Part shown: in pieces, positions 36,695 to 45,548 of the stretch
How the letters are laid out: each line of letters starts with the position of its first letter
How positions within the stretch are numbered: position 1 is the first letter of the stretch
Source: Saprospiraceae bacterium
GTDB lineage: Bacteria; Bacteroidota; Bacteroidia; Chitinophagales; Saprospiraceae
Length of the DNA: 64,000 nucleotides
Assembly (NCBI GenBank): GCA_041392805.1
Contig: JAWKLJ010000002.1
Location: 256,001 to 320,000, forward strand
Direction of reading: 5' to 3'
The notes under the pieces: generated by a model
The model's input: the letters and a program-made list of their open reading frames with translations, nothing else
Told to the model about the DNA's origin: nothing
Database searches by the model: none
Translations under genes and position numbers: made by a program

Positions 36695-37132
36695 TTAGTG
36701 ATTATTGCGCCGCCTCCGAATTTCATCGAGTAAGTATTGTTTAAATTCAGCATTTGCCTTTAAAAATAGCAGCATTTGTTTGGCCGTAACAATAGCCCTA
36801 AAACGGACAAAATAATTTTTCTTTAGAGACAATAATTCATCCTCCATTCGCAGCCGATTTTCCAGCGCTTCTTGGGCTTGGGTCTCATCCATCTCAGCGA
36901 GAAATCCTTGCGTTTTATACCTTTGCCTGATCTTGTTCTCTTCGGCCTCATATTCTCCATGGATCGGCCAAAAATCTTGTGCTTGCTTGGGCGAAAGTTG
37001 CATTATCTTTGTAATAAAAGCGACGCGTTCAGCCTCTACCCTGTCTCTTCGAGTGACCTGGCCATATAAGGGGGCCATACTGCTCAGCATTAGAACGAGT
37101 ATAAAGAGACCGTCAACTATTTTTTTTCCCAT
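36695..37132 (-). CDS. small exported protein of the ECF sigma operon
   Basis: About 145 residues from the ATG at 37132; a TTG at 37150 overlaps the previous stop codon and is an alternative start. A signal peptide at about 1-25 (GLFILVLMLSSMAPLYGQ) is followed by a helical, Arg/Glu-rich domain (LSPKQAQDFWPIHGEYEAEENKIRQRY). This resembles small periplasmic Spy/CpxP-like sensor proteins, by pattern only. It is the third gene of a trio behind the sigma factor and the membrane protein, a layout typical of an ECF module. Confidence 0.75.
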   Translation of the reverse strand: MGKKIVDGLFILVLMLSSMAPLYGQVTRRDRVEAERVAFITKIMQLSPKQAQDFWPIHGEYEAEENKIRQRYKTQGFLAEMDETQAQEALENRLRMEDELLSLKKNYFVRFRAIVTAKQMLLFLKANAEFKQYLLDEIRRRRNNH

Positions 37133-37146
37133 AATTTTTATTTTTT

Positions 37147-37680
37147 TCAATCAAGGTCAACCGCTTCCCAAAGACTTTCAAAGGAGCCTTCATCCATTTG
37201 CTGAATGATTTCCTCCAAGCTATCTTCCATTAGCGCTGGCCCTTCCGTTTCAGTTGCATCCAAGGCATCCATCGATGTTTCTGAATAGGCTTCCATTAAT
37301 AAATCCGTGTCAAAGTCATTGATGTTGGCGATTACATACGCCTCCAGTTCTTCCTTGTTAAAGGCCAGATCGGGTAGTACTTCAACTGGTTTAAACAGCC
37401 AAAACCCTATACATAATAAGCAGACAATGGTCGCGAAGGCATAGGCCAAATGAGGTTGCCATATAGCATTCCAAAGTGCTTGCCCCCAAGCCCATGGGTT
37501 GGTTCTCTTGCTTGAATGGTCCACAGCTTCCTGTTCTACTGCTGCCAACACATTGGCTGTCAACTGTTTGAAATAATCGGGTGGCACCCGAAACCCATTG
37601 TCCTGGTCTTGAGCCTTTATTCTTGCCAGGAATGGAGCTATTTCTTCCAGTTCCTGTTTTATTTTTTCTTTTTCTCTCAT
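37147..37680 (-). CDS. putative anti-sigma factor-like membrane protein
   Basis: 177 residues with one TM segment at about 77-96 (HLAYAFATIVCLLCIGFWLF), an N-terminal cytosolic part containing VPPDYFKQLTANVL, and an acidic C-terminal part outside. It starts 19 bp after the sigma gene. Position and topology suggest it holds the sigma factor at the membrane. There is no HxxxCxxC zinc anti-sigma motif, so the assignment rests on context. Confidence 0.7.
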   Translation of the reverse strand: MREKEKIKQELEEIAPFLARIKAQDQDNGFRVPPDYFKQLTANVLAAVEQEAVDHSSKRTNPWAWGQALWNAIWQPHLAYAFATIVCLLCIGFWLFKPVEVLPDLAFNKEELEAYVIANINDFDTDLLMEAYSETSMDALDATETEGPALMEDSLEEIIQQMDEGSFESLWEAVDLD

Positions 37681-37699
37681 TGCTTTGACTTATCAGGGC

Positions 37700-38260
37700 T
37701 TAACCCCCTTTTAACGTATGTTCAATTTTTTTTACGGCATGGTGATAAGACGCTTTTAGCCCACCCACAGAAGTGCCTAAGACCGCCGATATGTCTTGGT
37801 AATTCATTTCTTCAAAATACCTCAACTGGAAAATGATTTTTTGTTTTTCTGGGAGTTGGTGGATGGCCTTTTGCAGCGCTAGTTGGATGTCGTTACCATC
37901 AAAATAATCATCTGCTTTTAAATGTGCGGCCAGCATTAAATGGCTATTATCAATAGAATCCGTATCTCTTTTTTTCTTTTTATTCAAAAAGGTGATGGCT
38001 TCATTGGTCGCAATTCGGTATAGCCAAGTATAAAGAGATGATTTTCCTTCAAAACGTTCAATATTCCGAAAAACCTTTACCAAACAATTTTGGGTGACAT
38101 CATTAGCATCCTCGTGCTCCAACACCATTTTTCGAATATGCCAGTACAGGCGTTCTTGGTACTTTTCAAGCAACAGCCTAAAGCCACGTTCCTGCTGGCC
38201 CTTATCTTGGATAAGATCTAGGATCAGTTCATCATTTATATCTGCTAAGGCTGTCTGCAA
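37700..38260 (-). CDS. ECF-type RNA polymerase sigma factor
   Basis: 186 residues starting at a TTG (an in-frame stop lies just upstream and no ATG occurs early). Region 2 (HEDANDVTQNCLVKVFRNIERFEGKSSLYTWLYRIATNEAI) recognises the -10 element, and region 4 (LPEKQKIIFQLRYFEEMNYQDISAVLGTSVGGLKASYHHAV, seen in segments) the -35 element. It directs RNA polymerase to a specific regulon. It heads a three-gene unit bracketed by inverted copies of the dispersed repeat. Confidence 0.93.
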   Translation of the reverse strand: MQTALADINDELILDLIQDKGQQERGFRLLLEKYQERLYWHIRKMVLEHEDANDVTQNCLVKVFRNIERFEGKSSLYTWLYRIATNEAITFLNKKKKRDTDSIDNSHLMLAAHLKADDYFDGNDIQLALQKAIHQLPEKQKIIFQLRYFEEMNYQDISAVLGTSVGGLKASYHHAVKKIEHTLKGG

Positions 38261-38283
38261 ATTTTATCAGGTTTATATGTTTT

Positions 38284-38415
38284 TGGACTTTTGACGCTTT
38301 TGGTAATCCTACGATTTCCAGGCTAGAAATGGGAAGTTGGAAGTGGGAAAATTGCGCTCCTGAGCCTTTCCGCCTTCCGATTTCCGCCTTCATAACTGCG
38401 AATGTCAAAAGTCCC
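38284..38415 (-). repeat. dispersed ~125-bp repeat, copy C
   Basis: Starts TGGACTTTTGAC and ends GTCAAAAGTCCC. It contains the reverse complement of the copy B core (GGGAAAATTGCGCTCC). It lies upstream of the sigma gene, inverted relative to copy B at the other side of the operon. Confidence 0.82.
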
Positions 38416-38455
38416 GTATGTTTGACTCCTACAAATGGAAATGGTTTAATCGGTC

Positions 38456-39421
38456 CTATAAGGATTTTACAGCCGCAGTATCATCCAATTTATCTAATTC
38501 TAAGATAGTTTTCCCCTCTTTTTCATAATACATCTGCTGAAACTTTACCTCTGATATTATTTCTGCACAAGTATAAGAGCTATTGGCATGCACATTTTGA
38601 GAAAAAGTCTCATCAAAACCCTGAATTAAAACAAGAATTTCGGTTTCTATCTGTTTGATATCCTTAGCATTTTTGTTGAACAGTGGACTTTTTTCATCGA
38701 TAGGATGGACCAGTGTCCAGTTTAGCGGAAAAAGGTTGACCCTGCTTCTTTCCAAAGGCAACTGCTGAAAACGGCGTTTCCTTTCCGTGCCCTTCTCCTC
38801 CAACCACGTCATGGTGACTTGTGCCTCCAGGTTAATGATCTTATTGCTGCGAAGATTGACAATCCGGAATTGAAGACTTTTACCTTCCCCAAAAGGTGCA
38901 ATAATGGCATTTTTACTGAATTTGATCTGCGCCTTAGGTTTAGCAAAACGGGCAAATAATAACCCCGTCGCCAGCGCAAAGGCTAACAAGCCAATGAAGG
39001 CATCAAAGGACGCCAGCAGATCAGCGCTCAGGGTTTGTGGAATAATACTTCCGTAGCCAACGGTGGTAAATGTTTGGATACTGAAGAAAAAAGCATGCGT
39101 AAATTGCTCCAAGGACGACTTCTCCATCATCCCACTTAATGATTCGGGACCTAATAGCCAAAATAAAAAGGCAAAACCCGCATTGACCATGCCGTAAATT
39201 AAGGTTAACAGTCCCAAAAATCTAGACCAGGGCAATTCTACCAGATCTTGGTAGATCGTCCACACTGATTGGCCTTCTCTGATGATATTAAAGGAGCCAT
39301 CTTTGTTGATGAGTCGCCCACCTTGGGTCATTATTTTATCACCCAGACCCAGGTCATTCTCATGTGCATCATCGGCCGAACCATTTCTGCGAAAAGAATT
39401 TGTAAAGTCAGTAAGTTTCAT
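38456..39421 (-). CDS. inward-rectifier potassium channel (KirBac type)
   Basis: 321 residues from the ATG at 39421 (MKLTDFTNSFRRNGSA). A slide helix (SVWTIYQDLVELPW) precedes TM1 (about 52-73). The pore helix and selectivity filter FTTVGYGSIIPQ follow, then TM2 (about 117-140) and a ~180-residue cytoplasmic immunoglobulin-like IRK domain (ATGLLFARFAKPKAQIKFS onward). Forms tetrameric K+ channels in the inner membrane. It stands alone, and its 5' end faces the EamA transporter. Confidence 0.92.
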   Translation of the reverse strand: MKLTDFTNSFRRNGSADDAHENDLGLGDKIMTQGGRLINKDGSFNIIREGQSVWTIYQDLVELPWSRFLGLLTLIYGMVNAGFAFLFWLLGPESLSGMMEKSSLEQFTHAFFFSIQTFTTVGYGSIIPQTLSADLLASFDAFIGLLAFALATGLLFARFAKPKAQIKFSKNAIIAPFGEGKSLQFRIVNLRSNKIINLEAQVTMTWLEEKGTERKRRFQQLPLERSRVNLFPLNWTLVHPIDEKSPLFNKNAKDIKQIETEILVLIQGFDETFSQNVHANSSYTCAEIISEVKFQQMYYEKEGKTILELDKLDDTAAVKSL

Positions 39422-39472
39422 CGTTGAAAATATATTTGATATAATCCTGGTTTCAAGCAATCCTTCAACCAT

Positions 39473-39498
39473 TTGTTCAGATCATTATACTATTTTTG
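39473..39498 (+). promoter_or_regulatory. candidate promoter of the EamA transporter
   Basis: A -7 box TATTTTTG (39491-39498, consensus TAnnTTTG) has a TTG at 39473-39475 upstream with a short 15-nt spacer. It lies 20 bp before the predicted TTG start at 39519, which favours that start. Confidence 0.45.
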
Positions 39499-39518
39499 CC
39501 CCTTCAAAAATAATAACC

Positions 39519-40409
39519 TTGCAAACAACAACCGTCCCACCCGCTTTTAGCCTCAAAAACTGGCTATTGCTACTTTTTCTCAGCATCATCTGGGGGACCT
39601 CCTATATTTTGATTAAAAAAGCAGTAGGAGTGTATACGCCTATGCAGGTGGGGAGTCTCCGCCTAAGTATTGCGGCACTTTTTTGTTTCCCTTTTGTGTG
39701 GTACCAGTGGCGGAAAATACCCTGGGAAAGGATAAAAGTACTGCTATTGGTTGGGATTACCGGTACCGGCGTTCCCTCTTTTCTATTTCCACTGGCACAA
39801 ACCAATATCAGTAGCTCCCTTGCAGGTATCCTCAATTCTCTTACGCCACTTTTTACCTTGATTATTGGAATGCTTCTTTTTCGGACCAACTTTGCTTGGG
39901 GAAAAACACTTGGCGTTACGATTGGTTTAATCGGTGCCGCTAGTTTATTCTTTTTTGGCGAAAAAGCAGGTTTTCATGGCAGTGTTTCTTATGGTTTTCT
40001 AATTGTATTTGCTACCATGTGTTATGCCACCAGTTCTAACCTGGTAGGCTTTTATCTCCGGGACATTAGTTCTATCATCATCAGCACGACCTCTTTCATT
40101 ATGGTCGGAATACCAGCGATGATTTACCTTTTTACAACAGGCTTTACAAATACCTTAATGCAGCACCCACAAGCTTGGGAAGCTTTGGGTTATATCGCTA
40201 TTCTGGCTATTATCAGCACCGTTCTGGCATCTATCCTTTTCTTCAAATTGATACAACTAACCTCTCCTGTTTTTGCCTCCATGATCAGCTATATTGTGCC
40301 CATTGTTGCCTTGCTTTGGGGCCTCTTGGATAATGAGGTCATTAGCGTCGCACATTTTTTTGGCATGGGCCTGATTTTGGCAGGCGTGTATTTGAGTAGG
40401 AAGGGGTAA
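39519..40409 (+). CDS. EamA/DMT-family drug-metabolite transporter
   Basis: 296 residues from a TTG at 39519 (LQTTTVPPAFSLKNW). Longer readings from 39282 overlap the KirBac gene and are not family-like. Ten predicted TM helices form two EamA repeats, starting LLLLFLSIIWGTSYILIKKAVG and later YIAILAIISTVLASILFF. This is the usual DMT length and topology for inner-membrane efflux or exchange of small metabolites. The substrate is unknown. It converges on the DUF6909-like gene with an 8-bp gap. Confidence 0.88.
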   Translation: MQTTTVPPAFSLKNWLLLLFLSIIWGTSYILIKKAVGVYTPMQVGSLRLSIAALFCFPFVWYQWRKIPWERIKVLLLVGITGTGVPSFLFPLAQTNISSSLAGILNSLTPLFTLIIGMLLFRTNFAWGKTLGVTIGLIGAASLFFFGEKAGFHGSVSYGFLIVFATMCYATSSNLVGFYLRDISSIIISTTSFIMVGIPAMIYLFTTGFTNTLMQHPQAWEALGYIAILAIISTVLASILFFKLIQLTSPVFASMISYIVPIVALLWGLLDNEVISVAHFFGMGLILAGVYLSRKG

Positions 40410-40417
40410 CGGAGACG

Positions 40418-42112
40418 CTAGTTTCCCAAAAAAATCTGATTCAAAATCTTCAAGCTAATCAAATAAGTCGGCTTGACGCCATCAACCCCGAGGCTACCAG
40501 AAGCCAGTGTCGCCCCAGTCACCAATGGATTATCCGAGGCATAGTAGGCGTAGCGAAGAACGACCTTTGATCCAATGCCCCCTTTCCTGATTTTAGTGGC
40601 TGCCTGAATGGCTTTTTGATAGTGTGCCCCCTCCATCTCTAGCCCAATGGCCTTCCAGGAAGACTTGTGAAAATAACGTAGAATATCTTTGTTTTGGAGA
40701 CTTGTACCTAAAACACTGATCATTGGACCTTCAAAAACGCGTAAGCCAAAACCTTCGAAATCACTTTTTTTCAAAGCGTTTTCTATGGGATAATTATCGG
40801 CTGTACCTTCAAAAACATGAGCGGTAGGTACCATAATATCACCCTTTTCTCCTTCCAGTATCCCAGCCTTGCCCATAATAGAAATGGAGTTGACCGTAAT
40901 GGGTGTTTTTTTATTGCTCTGCTCAAAGGGCTTGAGCAATTCATCAAGGGTTTCAAAGGCCTGTTCGCCAAAGGCATAATCCATGACTAATAAAACGGGC
41001 TGTTTGGCTTCGATATAGGACTTTTGCCATTGGATAGCTGGCGAAAAACGAACACTTGTCATCTTAGCCGTGTCAAAAACCTGGACGGAGATATTCGTCC
41101 CACTGGTATCATCAATTTGGATCATGCCATGTTGGTGAGCAAACTGGGCAACTGTTTTCCGAAGCTTGTCATTATGGGGTAAACTTAAATCACGAGCAAT
41201 ATCATCCAGGTCATCTTGTAGGCGATCTAAAGCATCAGGCGCGTAAAGACTATTCATAATACTGTGCAAATTGGCACTAATGATATGAATAGGACGATCT
41301 AATAAATGCAGCTCCTTGAGATGTCGTTTGATATGCTGGGCCCATAGTTCGCCATACACATGATGGCCGATTTTCTCGCGTAGAGAAGAAGAAAAGCTGA
41401 TTTCCCTGTCCTCCCCTTCCGTGGCTTCATCAAATGATAACTTCCCCAACCAATAGGTGATGTGAAAAATGCTATTTACTGCCTCGCTGTTGGCAAATCG
41501 CTCACAGGCAGCAAGCGTCTCATCATAGGTGCGGCCAAGCATGGTACTGAGGTAGGTATAAGCGACTTCCTTATTAAATTCTTCTCCATTTTTTTCGAGT
41601 GTTACAATCTTTTCGAGCATTTTCCACTCCCTTTTCTTTCGCCCTTTTTGATCCTGGCTATTAGACCTGATTTTTTCTGCCATGATATACATAAAAGTAA
41701 GGTGGGTCAAAACATCATAGATGTCAGAACGACCACGTGTCATCTCAATGTACATCTCATCTTGGTCAATCCGATAACAATCTCTCCTTCTTTTAGGAGG
41801 AATAATCGGCTCAAAAGAGCTATGCTCAAAACCCTCACGAGAAATAAGGCGGACAAACCTACACTCTTCAATCCCTCTCGGTAGTCGCTGAAAAATATAC
41901 AGAAGACCATCTAATTCTACTCTTTCCGGGTCATTTAGATCGCCATAAATTTCAGGACTAAGCTGCTTTAAGGCACTAATCATCGCTTCTCCCGAAACCC
42001 CTAAGGGCTTATAATTGCCTCTAATGAAGAGGTGCCGCATGGCGATGTAAAGGCGTTCAATCGCTGCTCGGGATTCCTGAGCACGGCTGCGTGGTTTACG
42101 GAGATGTGTCAT
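40418..42112 (-). CDS. DUF6909-like protein with a nucleoside-phosphorylase-like C-terminus
   Basis: 564 residues, ATG start, no signal peptide. From memory I place it in DUF6909, a Bacteroidota-enriched family. The N-terminal ~330 residues are helical with Arg-rich parts. The C-terminal ~220 resemble the purine nucleoside phosphorylase / AMP nucleosidase fold: ISIMGKAGILEG and KGDIMVPTAHVFEGT correspond to the phosphate- and ribose-binding loops, and GLEMEGAHYQKAI is the base-binding MEG motif. It might hydrolyse or sense a nucleoside or nucleotide. This is inferred from motif order, not shown. Confidence 0.7.
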   Translation of the reverse strand: MTHLRKPRSRAQESRAAIERLYIAMRHLFIRGNYKPLGVSGEAMISALKQLSPEIYGDLNDPERVELDGLLYIFQRLPRGIEECRFVRLISREGFEHSSFEPIIPPKRRRDCYRIDQDEMYIEMTRGRSDIYDVLTHLTFMYIMAEKIRSNSQDQKGRKKREWKMLEKIVTLEKNGEEFNKEVAYTYLSTMLGRTYDETLAACERFANSEAVNSIFHITYWLGKLSFDEATEGEDREISFSSSLREKIGHHVYGELWAQHIKRHLKELHLLDRPIHIISANLHSIMNSLYAPDALDRLQDDLDDIARDLSLPHNDKLRKTVAQFAHQHGMIQIDDTSGTNISVQVFDTAKMTSVRFSPAIQWQKSYIEAKQPVLLVMDYAFGEQAFETLDELLKPFEQSNKKTPITVNSISIMGKAGILEGEKGDIMVPTAHVFEGTADNYPIENALKKSDFEGFGLRVFEGPMISVLGTSLQNKDILRYFHKSSWKAIGLEMEGAHYQKAIQAATKIRKGGIGSKVVLRYAYYASDNPLVTGATLASGSLGVDGVKPTYLISLKILNQIFLGN

Positions 42113-42332
42113 CCCTTGTTTTTAGACTGCAATTTAGGAAAAGGTCGGAGAAGTAGTAGCTATTGTCGTTCTAAAGCACCCTCCTTTATGATGAATAGGC
42201 CTTTAATCCGTATTTCTGGTAAGTAAAAAAGATTATAGGTTCATCCCGAATTTCTGCCAAACTAATTCAAGGTTTCATTCCTTCAGACATACTCTTAAGC
42301 TTCTGATGTCTGACTCGTGTTCATTAAAATGA

Positions 42333-43052
42333 CTATTGGGCATCAACGACCCCCGTATCCGCCGTCTTTTTCTGATGTAGGCGGTAGGTCAAATTCAACC
42401 CGCCAATACCATACCAATCATTTTTATGAGGATTACCCGCATAACTAACCCCATCCAAGTAATCACTAAAAGTAACGCGCAACCCATATTCAAATCCCAA
42501 CACCCACTGGTCCGTCAAATCAATTTTTAGACCAGCGCCTACCGGAATAACCAGTCTGAAGGTAGAGACGTCTTTTGCCTGGTCCTTTGCAACCAACTCA
42601 GCCATGCTAGAATTTACCGAATTGAATATGGTTTTTGGATTAAAATAAGCTAGCCCTATACCACCTGTCAGGTAAGGAGAAACGATTTTATGAAATTTCT
42701 CTTCCTTGTATCGCTTACTGCCAATGGGTTCCCAGGCTATCATACCGGAAAATTCGTGTACCGGGGAAGAAAAGCTAAAACCGCGGGCACTCAGCCGATC
42801 AAAATTAGCATCTTTTCCTGTTAGCCTGCCGTTATAGTAATTTAGCTTGAGCGCTAATTCAGAAGACAAAAATTTGCTGGCGTGCAAACCAAAAGCAAAA
42901 TTTGTTTCTTTAAATGTGGATAAGTCTGGATCAATCAGGTCGCCAGCAATATTGGAACCACCTAAGGATAGTCCCAATTCCCATTGGTGCTTTTGGCCAG
43001 AAAGTTGCATTAATAATCCAATAGAGAATAATAGCGTAAAAAAATGCTTCAT
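42333..43052 (-). CDS. DUF6089-type outer-membrane beta-barrel
   Basis: 239 residues. Signal peptide at about 1-19. The body alternates aromatic and polar residues typical of an 8-strand barrel: WELGLSLGGSNIAGDL, then LSSELALKLNYYNGRLTG, ending GIGGLNLTYRLHQK. FSDYLDGVSYAGNPHKNDWYG is shared with the longer paralogue at 43359, which also has TSP3 and OmpA parts. Probably an outer-membrane protein of unknown role, produced by duplication of the barrel part. Confidence 0.8.
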   Translation of the reverse strand: MKHFFTLLFSIGLLMQLSGQKHQWELGLSLGGSNIAGDLIDPDLSTFKETNFAFGLHASKFLSSELALKLNYYNGRLTGKDANFDRLSARGFSFSSPVHEFSGMIAWEPIGSKRYKEEKFHKIVSPYLTGGIGLAYFNPKTIFNSVNSSMAELVAKDQAKDVSTFRLVIPVGAGLKIDLTDQWVLGFEYGLRVTFSDYLDGVSYAGNPHKNDWYGIGGLNLTYRLHQKKTADTGVVDAQ

Positions 43053-43358
43053 TGTTTTGTTTTTAAAAGTAGTTTTTATTTATATGTAAAATAATTATCC
43101 ATTTTGACGAATAATCCCCTTTAAAATCACCTTACCTGTTAATTATGCTCCATTACAAATAATAATAATGTATATATATGTTGAACGAACGTTCAGAACC
43201 ACAGTTGCAACAAATGTTTTTTTTTTAAATATAATTATAAAAAGAAGGGTAGACATCATTTATCAGCGAAGCAGCATGTTTACCAGGATAGGTAAGGCAG
43301 GGAGGACGAACGCTACTTCCCGTTTTCATGGCTGATTATACACCGGGATATCCTTATA
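43053..43358. other. spacer between the barrel genes
   Basis: AT-rich, with a TGAACG/CGTTCA palindrome at 43182-43195 and no gene. Probably the promoter region of the gene at 42333. Confidence 0.5.
43182..43195. promoter_or_regulatory. TetR-operator-like palindrome
   Basis: TGAACGAACGTTCA has perfect 6-bp arms around a 2-nt centre. It lies about 130 bp upstream of the minus-strand barrel gene, within an AT-rich stretch. It resembles operators of TetR-family repressors, but no such regulator lies nearby. Confidence 0.35.
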
Positions 43359-44897
43359 TTACCTAAACAACTGAAATTCTACGCGTCGATTTTGTTGACG
43401 ACCTTTTTCGCTCGTATTTTCGGAGATAGGGTAGCCGGAGCCGTATCCCTTAAATTCCATTCTACCTGATGGAATGCCTTGACTTCGCAAATAATCATAA
43501 CAAGCCCTAGCCCTTCGGGTAGATAATTGCAGGTTCTCCGTATTATTCCCTTCTATATCAGAATACCCTTTAATTAAAAGCTGATAATTGGGATAGGTCT
43601 TCAAGAAATCCAGAATGTTGTCCAGTAGGGAATAGCGTTCAATCTCAGCGGTTCCAGAGGGAAAGATCACCATTTGTCGGTTCAGCATAGCAGCCTCATC
43701 CTCTGGTCGAATTTGCAAAGGACAGCCTTGCTGAGAATATAAGCCAAAAAGCGTAGGACATTTATCTTGTGCATCTTCGATACCATCACCATCGGTATCT
43801 GGGCAACCGTCAAAGATCGCTAAACCGTACTCCCCAGGGCATTTGTCATCCTCATCTAAAAGACCATCTTCATCTGAATCAGTAGGAGGGCAGCCTAATC
43901 TTTCCACAGGGCCAGGATGCAAAGGACAGGGGTCATCCGTATCGGCAATGCCGTCTCCATCGGTATCAATGGGCGGACACCCTCGCAATTGGATGAGTCC
44001 TGCAATATCCGGGCAAATATCGTCCTGGTCGGCAATCCCATCATTGTCTCTATCGGGGCATCCTCCCATTTGCCGGGTACCTGGGACATTAGGACAAATA
44101 TCGTTGATATCTGCTATTCCGTCTCCATCTGTATCAGGACAGCCATTATGCGTGGCAAGCCCAGGCTGATTAGGACAGGCATCTTTATAATCGACGATCC
44201 CATCTTTGTCCAGATCGCTTTTTCCGAATTTATAGCCAAACTTAAGACCTAAGGTGCCATACCAATCATTACCTTCCGGGTTTCCAGCGTGGCTGACACC
44301 ATCCAGGTAATCGGTAAAGGTCAAACGGAATCCTGCTTCTAGACCAAGCTGTATTTTCGAATTGAGTTTAACTTCAAAGCCAGCACCAAATGGTAGGCAA
44401 GGTTGAATCTTACCCGGCAAATTACTTTGGTCAAATGCAATCGCATCTCGTAAATCAGGCAGTTTTGCTCTATTTAAAGTCGCTTTAGGCGAAAGGTGAA
44501 AAAGGCCTAATCCACCAAAACCATAGGGAGAGAAGAAAGGTAAGCTTTTTTGCCCCGTCTTAAAAAACGGGTGCCATTGAAGGTTAAGATATACTTCCGT
44601 AATTTGAGTAGTAAAATAAAAGCTACGCAATTTTCGATCGGCATAGTTGCGATCATCACCAGAAATCTCGCCGGTGCCAAGATGGGCTTGTAAATACAAA
44701 TTTTCTTTTAAATGCCGACTCAAATAGAACCCCAACCAAGTATTCGTTTCCTTTGGGTTGGGAAGACTGGTCCGGACCAAGTCACCCGTGTAATTTATCC
44801 CACCAGTATATACACCCCCTTCCCATATTTGGCTTTGAGCGATGAGTAAAGTCGGGATAAAACAAAATAAAAAAACCGAATAGCCGGCAATTCTCAT
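43359..44897 (-). CDS. OmpA-like protein with DUF6089 barrel and TSP3 repeats
   Basis: 512 residues from the ATG at 44897 (MRIAGYSVFLFC). Signal peptide ~1-20, then an N-terminal barrel domain (about 22-230) like the gene at 42333. About six thrombospondin type 3 calcium repeats follow (DKDGIVDYKDACPNQPG, DTDGDGIADINDICPNVPG, 230-385). An OmpA peptidoglycan-binding domain closes it (about 395-512; LLIKGYSDIEGNNTENLQLS and GYGSGYPISENTS). It anchors the outer membrane to peptidoglycan, with Ca2+-dependent rod repeats between. Confidence 0.92.
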   Translation of the reverse strand: MRIAGYSVFLFCFIPTLLIAQSQIWEGGVYTGGINYTGDLVRTSLPNPKETNTWLGFYLSRHLKENLYLQAHLGTGEISGDDRNYADRKLRSFYFTTQITEVYLNLQWHPFFKTGQKSLPFFSPYGFGGLGLFHLSPKATLNRAKLPDLRDAIAFDQSNLPGKIQPCLPFGAGFEVKLNSKIQLGLEAGFRLTFTDYLDGVSHAGNPEGNDWYGTLGLKFGYKFGKSDLDKDGIVDYKDACPNQPGLATHNGCPDTDGDGIADINDICPNVPGTRQMGGCPDRDNDGIADQDDICPDIAGLIQLRGCPPIDTDGDGIADTDDPCPLHPGPVERLGCPPTDSDEDGLLDEDDKCPGEYGLAIFDGCPDTDGDGIEDAQDKCPTLFGLYSQQGCPLQIRPEDEAAMLNRQMVIFPSGTAEIERYSLLDNILDFLKTYPNYQLLIKGYSDIEGNNTENLQLSTRRARACYDYLRSQGIPSGRMEFKGYGSGYPISENTSEKGRQQNRRVEFQLFR

Positions 44898-45096
44898 TAT
44901 TTTTTGACCGCATTTAGTATAATATAGCAAAAATAACTATTTACCAGACTTTTGACGGCATCCCGATCAAATTGTAACATATTAATTAAAAAAAAATGTA
45001 AAAAATAGCGTTTCCCACCGACTCTTGTATGAAAATGGAAAACACAACTTCTACGCCAGGTTGAATGGTGCTACTTTTACAAGAATTCGCAAAGCC

Positions 45097-45441
45097 CTAT
45101 TTTTGCTGGAGCTTTCTTTGAAGGTCTACAATTTCTTCATTCTTATTGAAAATCTGATCTTTCAATTCTTGGTTTTCCCGTTCCATCACCATTATTCGAC
45201 GCTTTAGATCTGATAATTCCTGCTGAAGGCTACTTACATCGGAGGGAAGGTCATCGGTACTCAGTTGGCCAGGGTCAAGGGTAGTGTCGCCTGAGGTTTT
45301 GTTTAGACCAATCAGGTTTTTTATATTTTCTAAACCATCTTCGCCATTATAATAAGAAGCACCAATATAGGCTGCGGGGATGAAAAATAACATAACAACA
45401 AAAAATCGGGCGAATCCGGTAACTCTGTATTTTTTAGGCAT
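45097..45441 (-). CDS. small membrane protein with coiled coil
   Basis: 114 residues: a cytosolic start, one TM at about 11-29 (FFVVMLFFIPAAYIGASYY), a Thr/Asp-rich linker, and a C-terminal coiled coil from about 69 (SSLQQELSDLKRRIMVMERENQELKDQ, heptad-like, and similar to FtsL/DivIC or cell-division scaffold tails). It lies after the TolC gene with a ~110-bp gap. Function unknown. Confidence 0.7.
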   Translation of the reverse strand: MPKKYRVTGFARFFVVMLFFIPAAYIGASYYNGEDGLENIKNLIGLNKTSGDTTLDPGQLSTDDLPSDVSSLQQELSDLKRRIMVMERENQELKDQIFNKNEEIVDLQRKLQQK

Positions 45442-45548
45442 GGTGATATTTTTTCATAAAAATAAACAGAAAACCGCCGAGAGAATTTTTTCTTCTACCG
45501 AAGCCTGAAATTAATGGACAAACAATGAATTGGCTAAAAATTAGGCCA

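Noticed and set aside
39282..39518. 79-codon N-terminal extension of the EamA transporter
   Set aside because: It overlaps the opposite KirBac coding region, is not hydrophobic like the family, and a promoter-like box lies just before the TTG at 39519.
42283..42313. Hairpin TCAGACAT/ATGTCTGA near the small barrel gene
   Set aside because: 8-bp arms with a 15-nt loop and no T-run; too weak to call a terminator.
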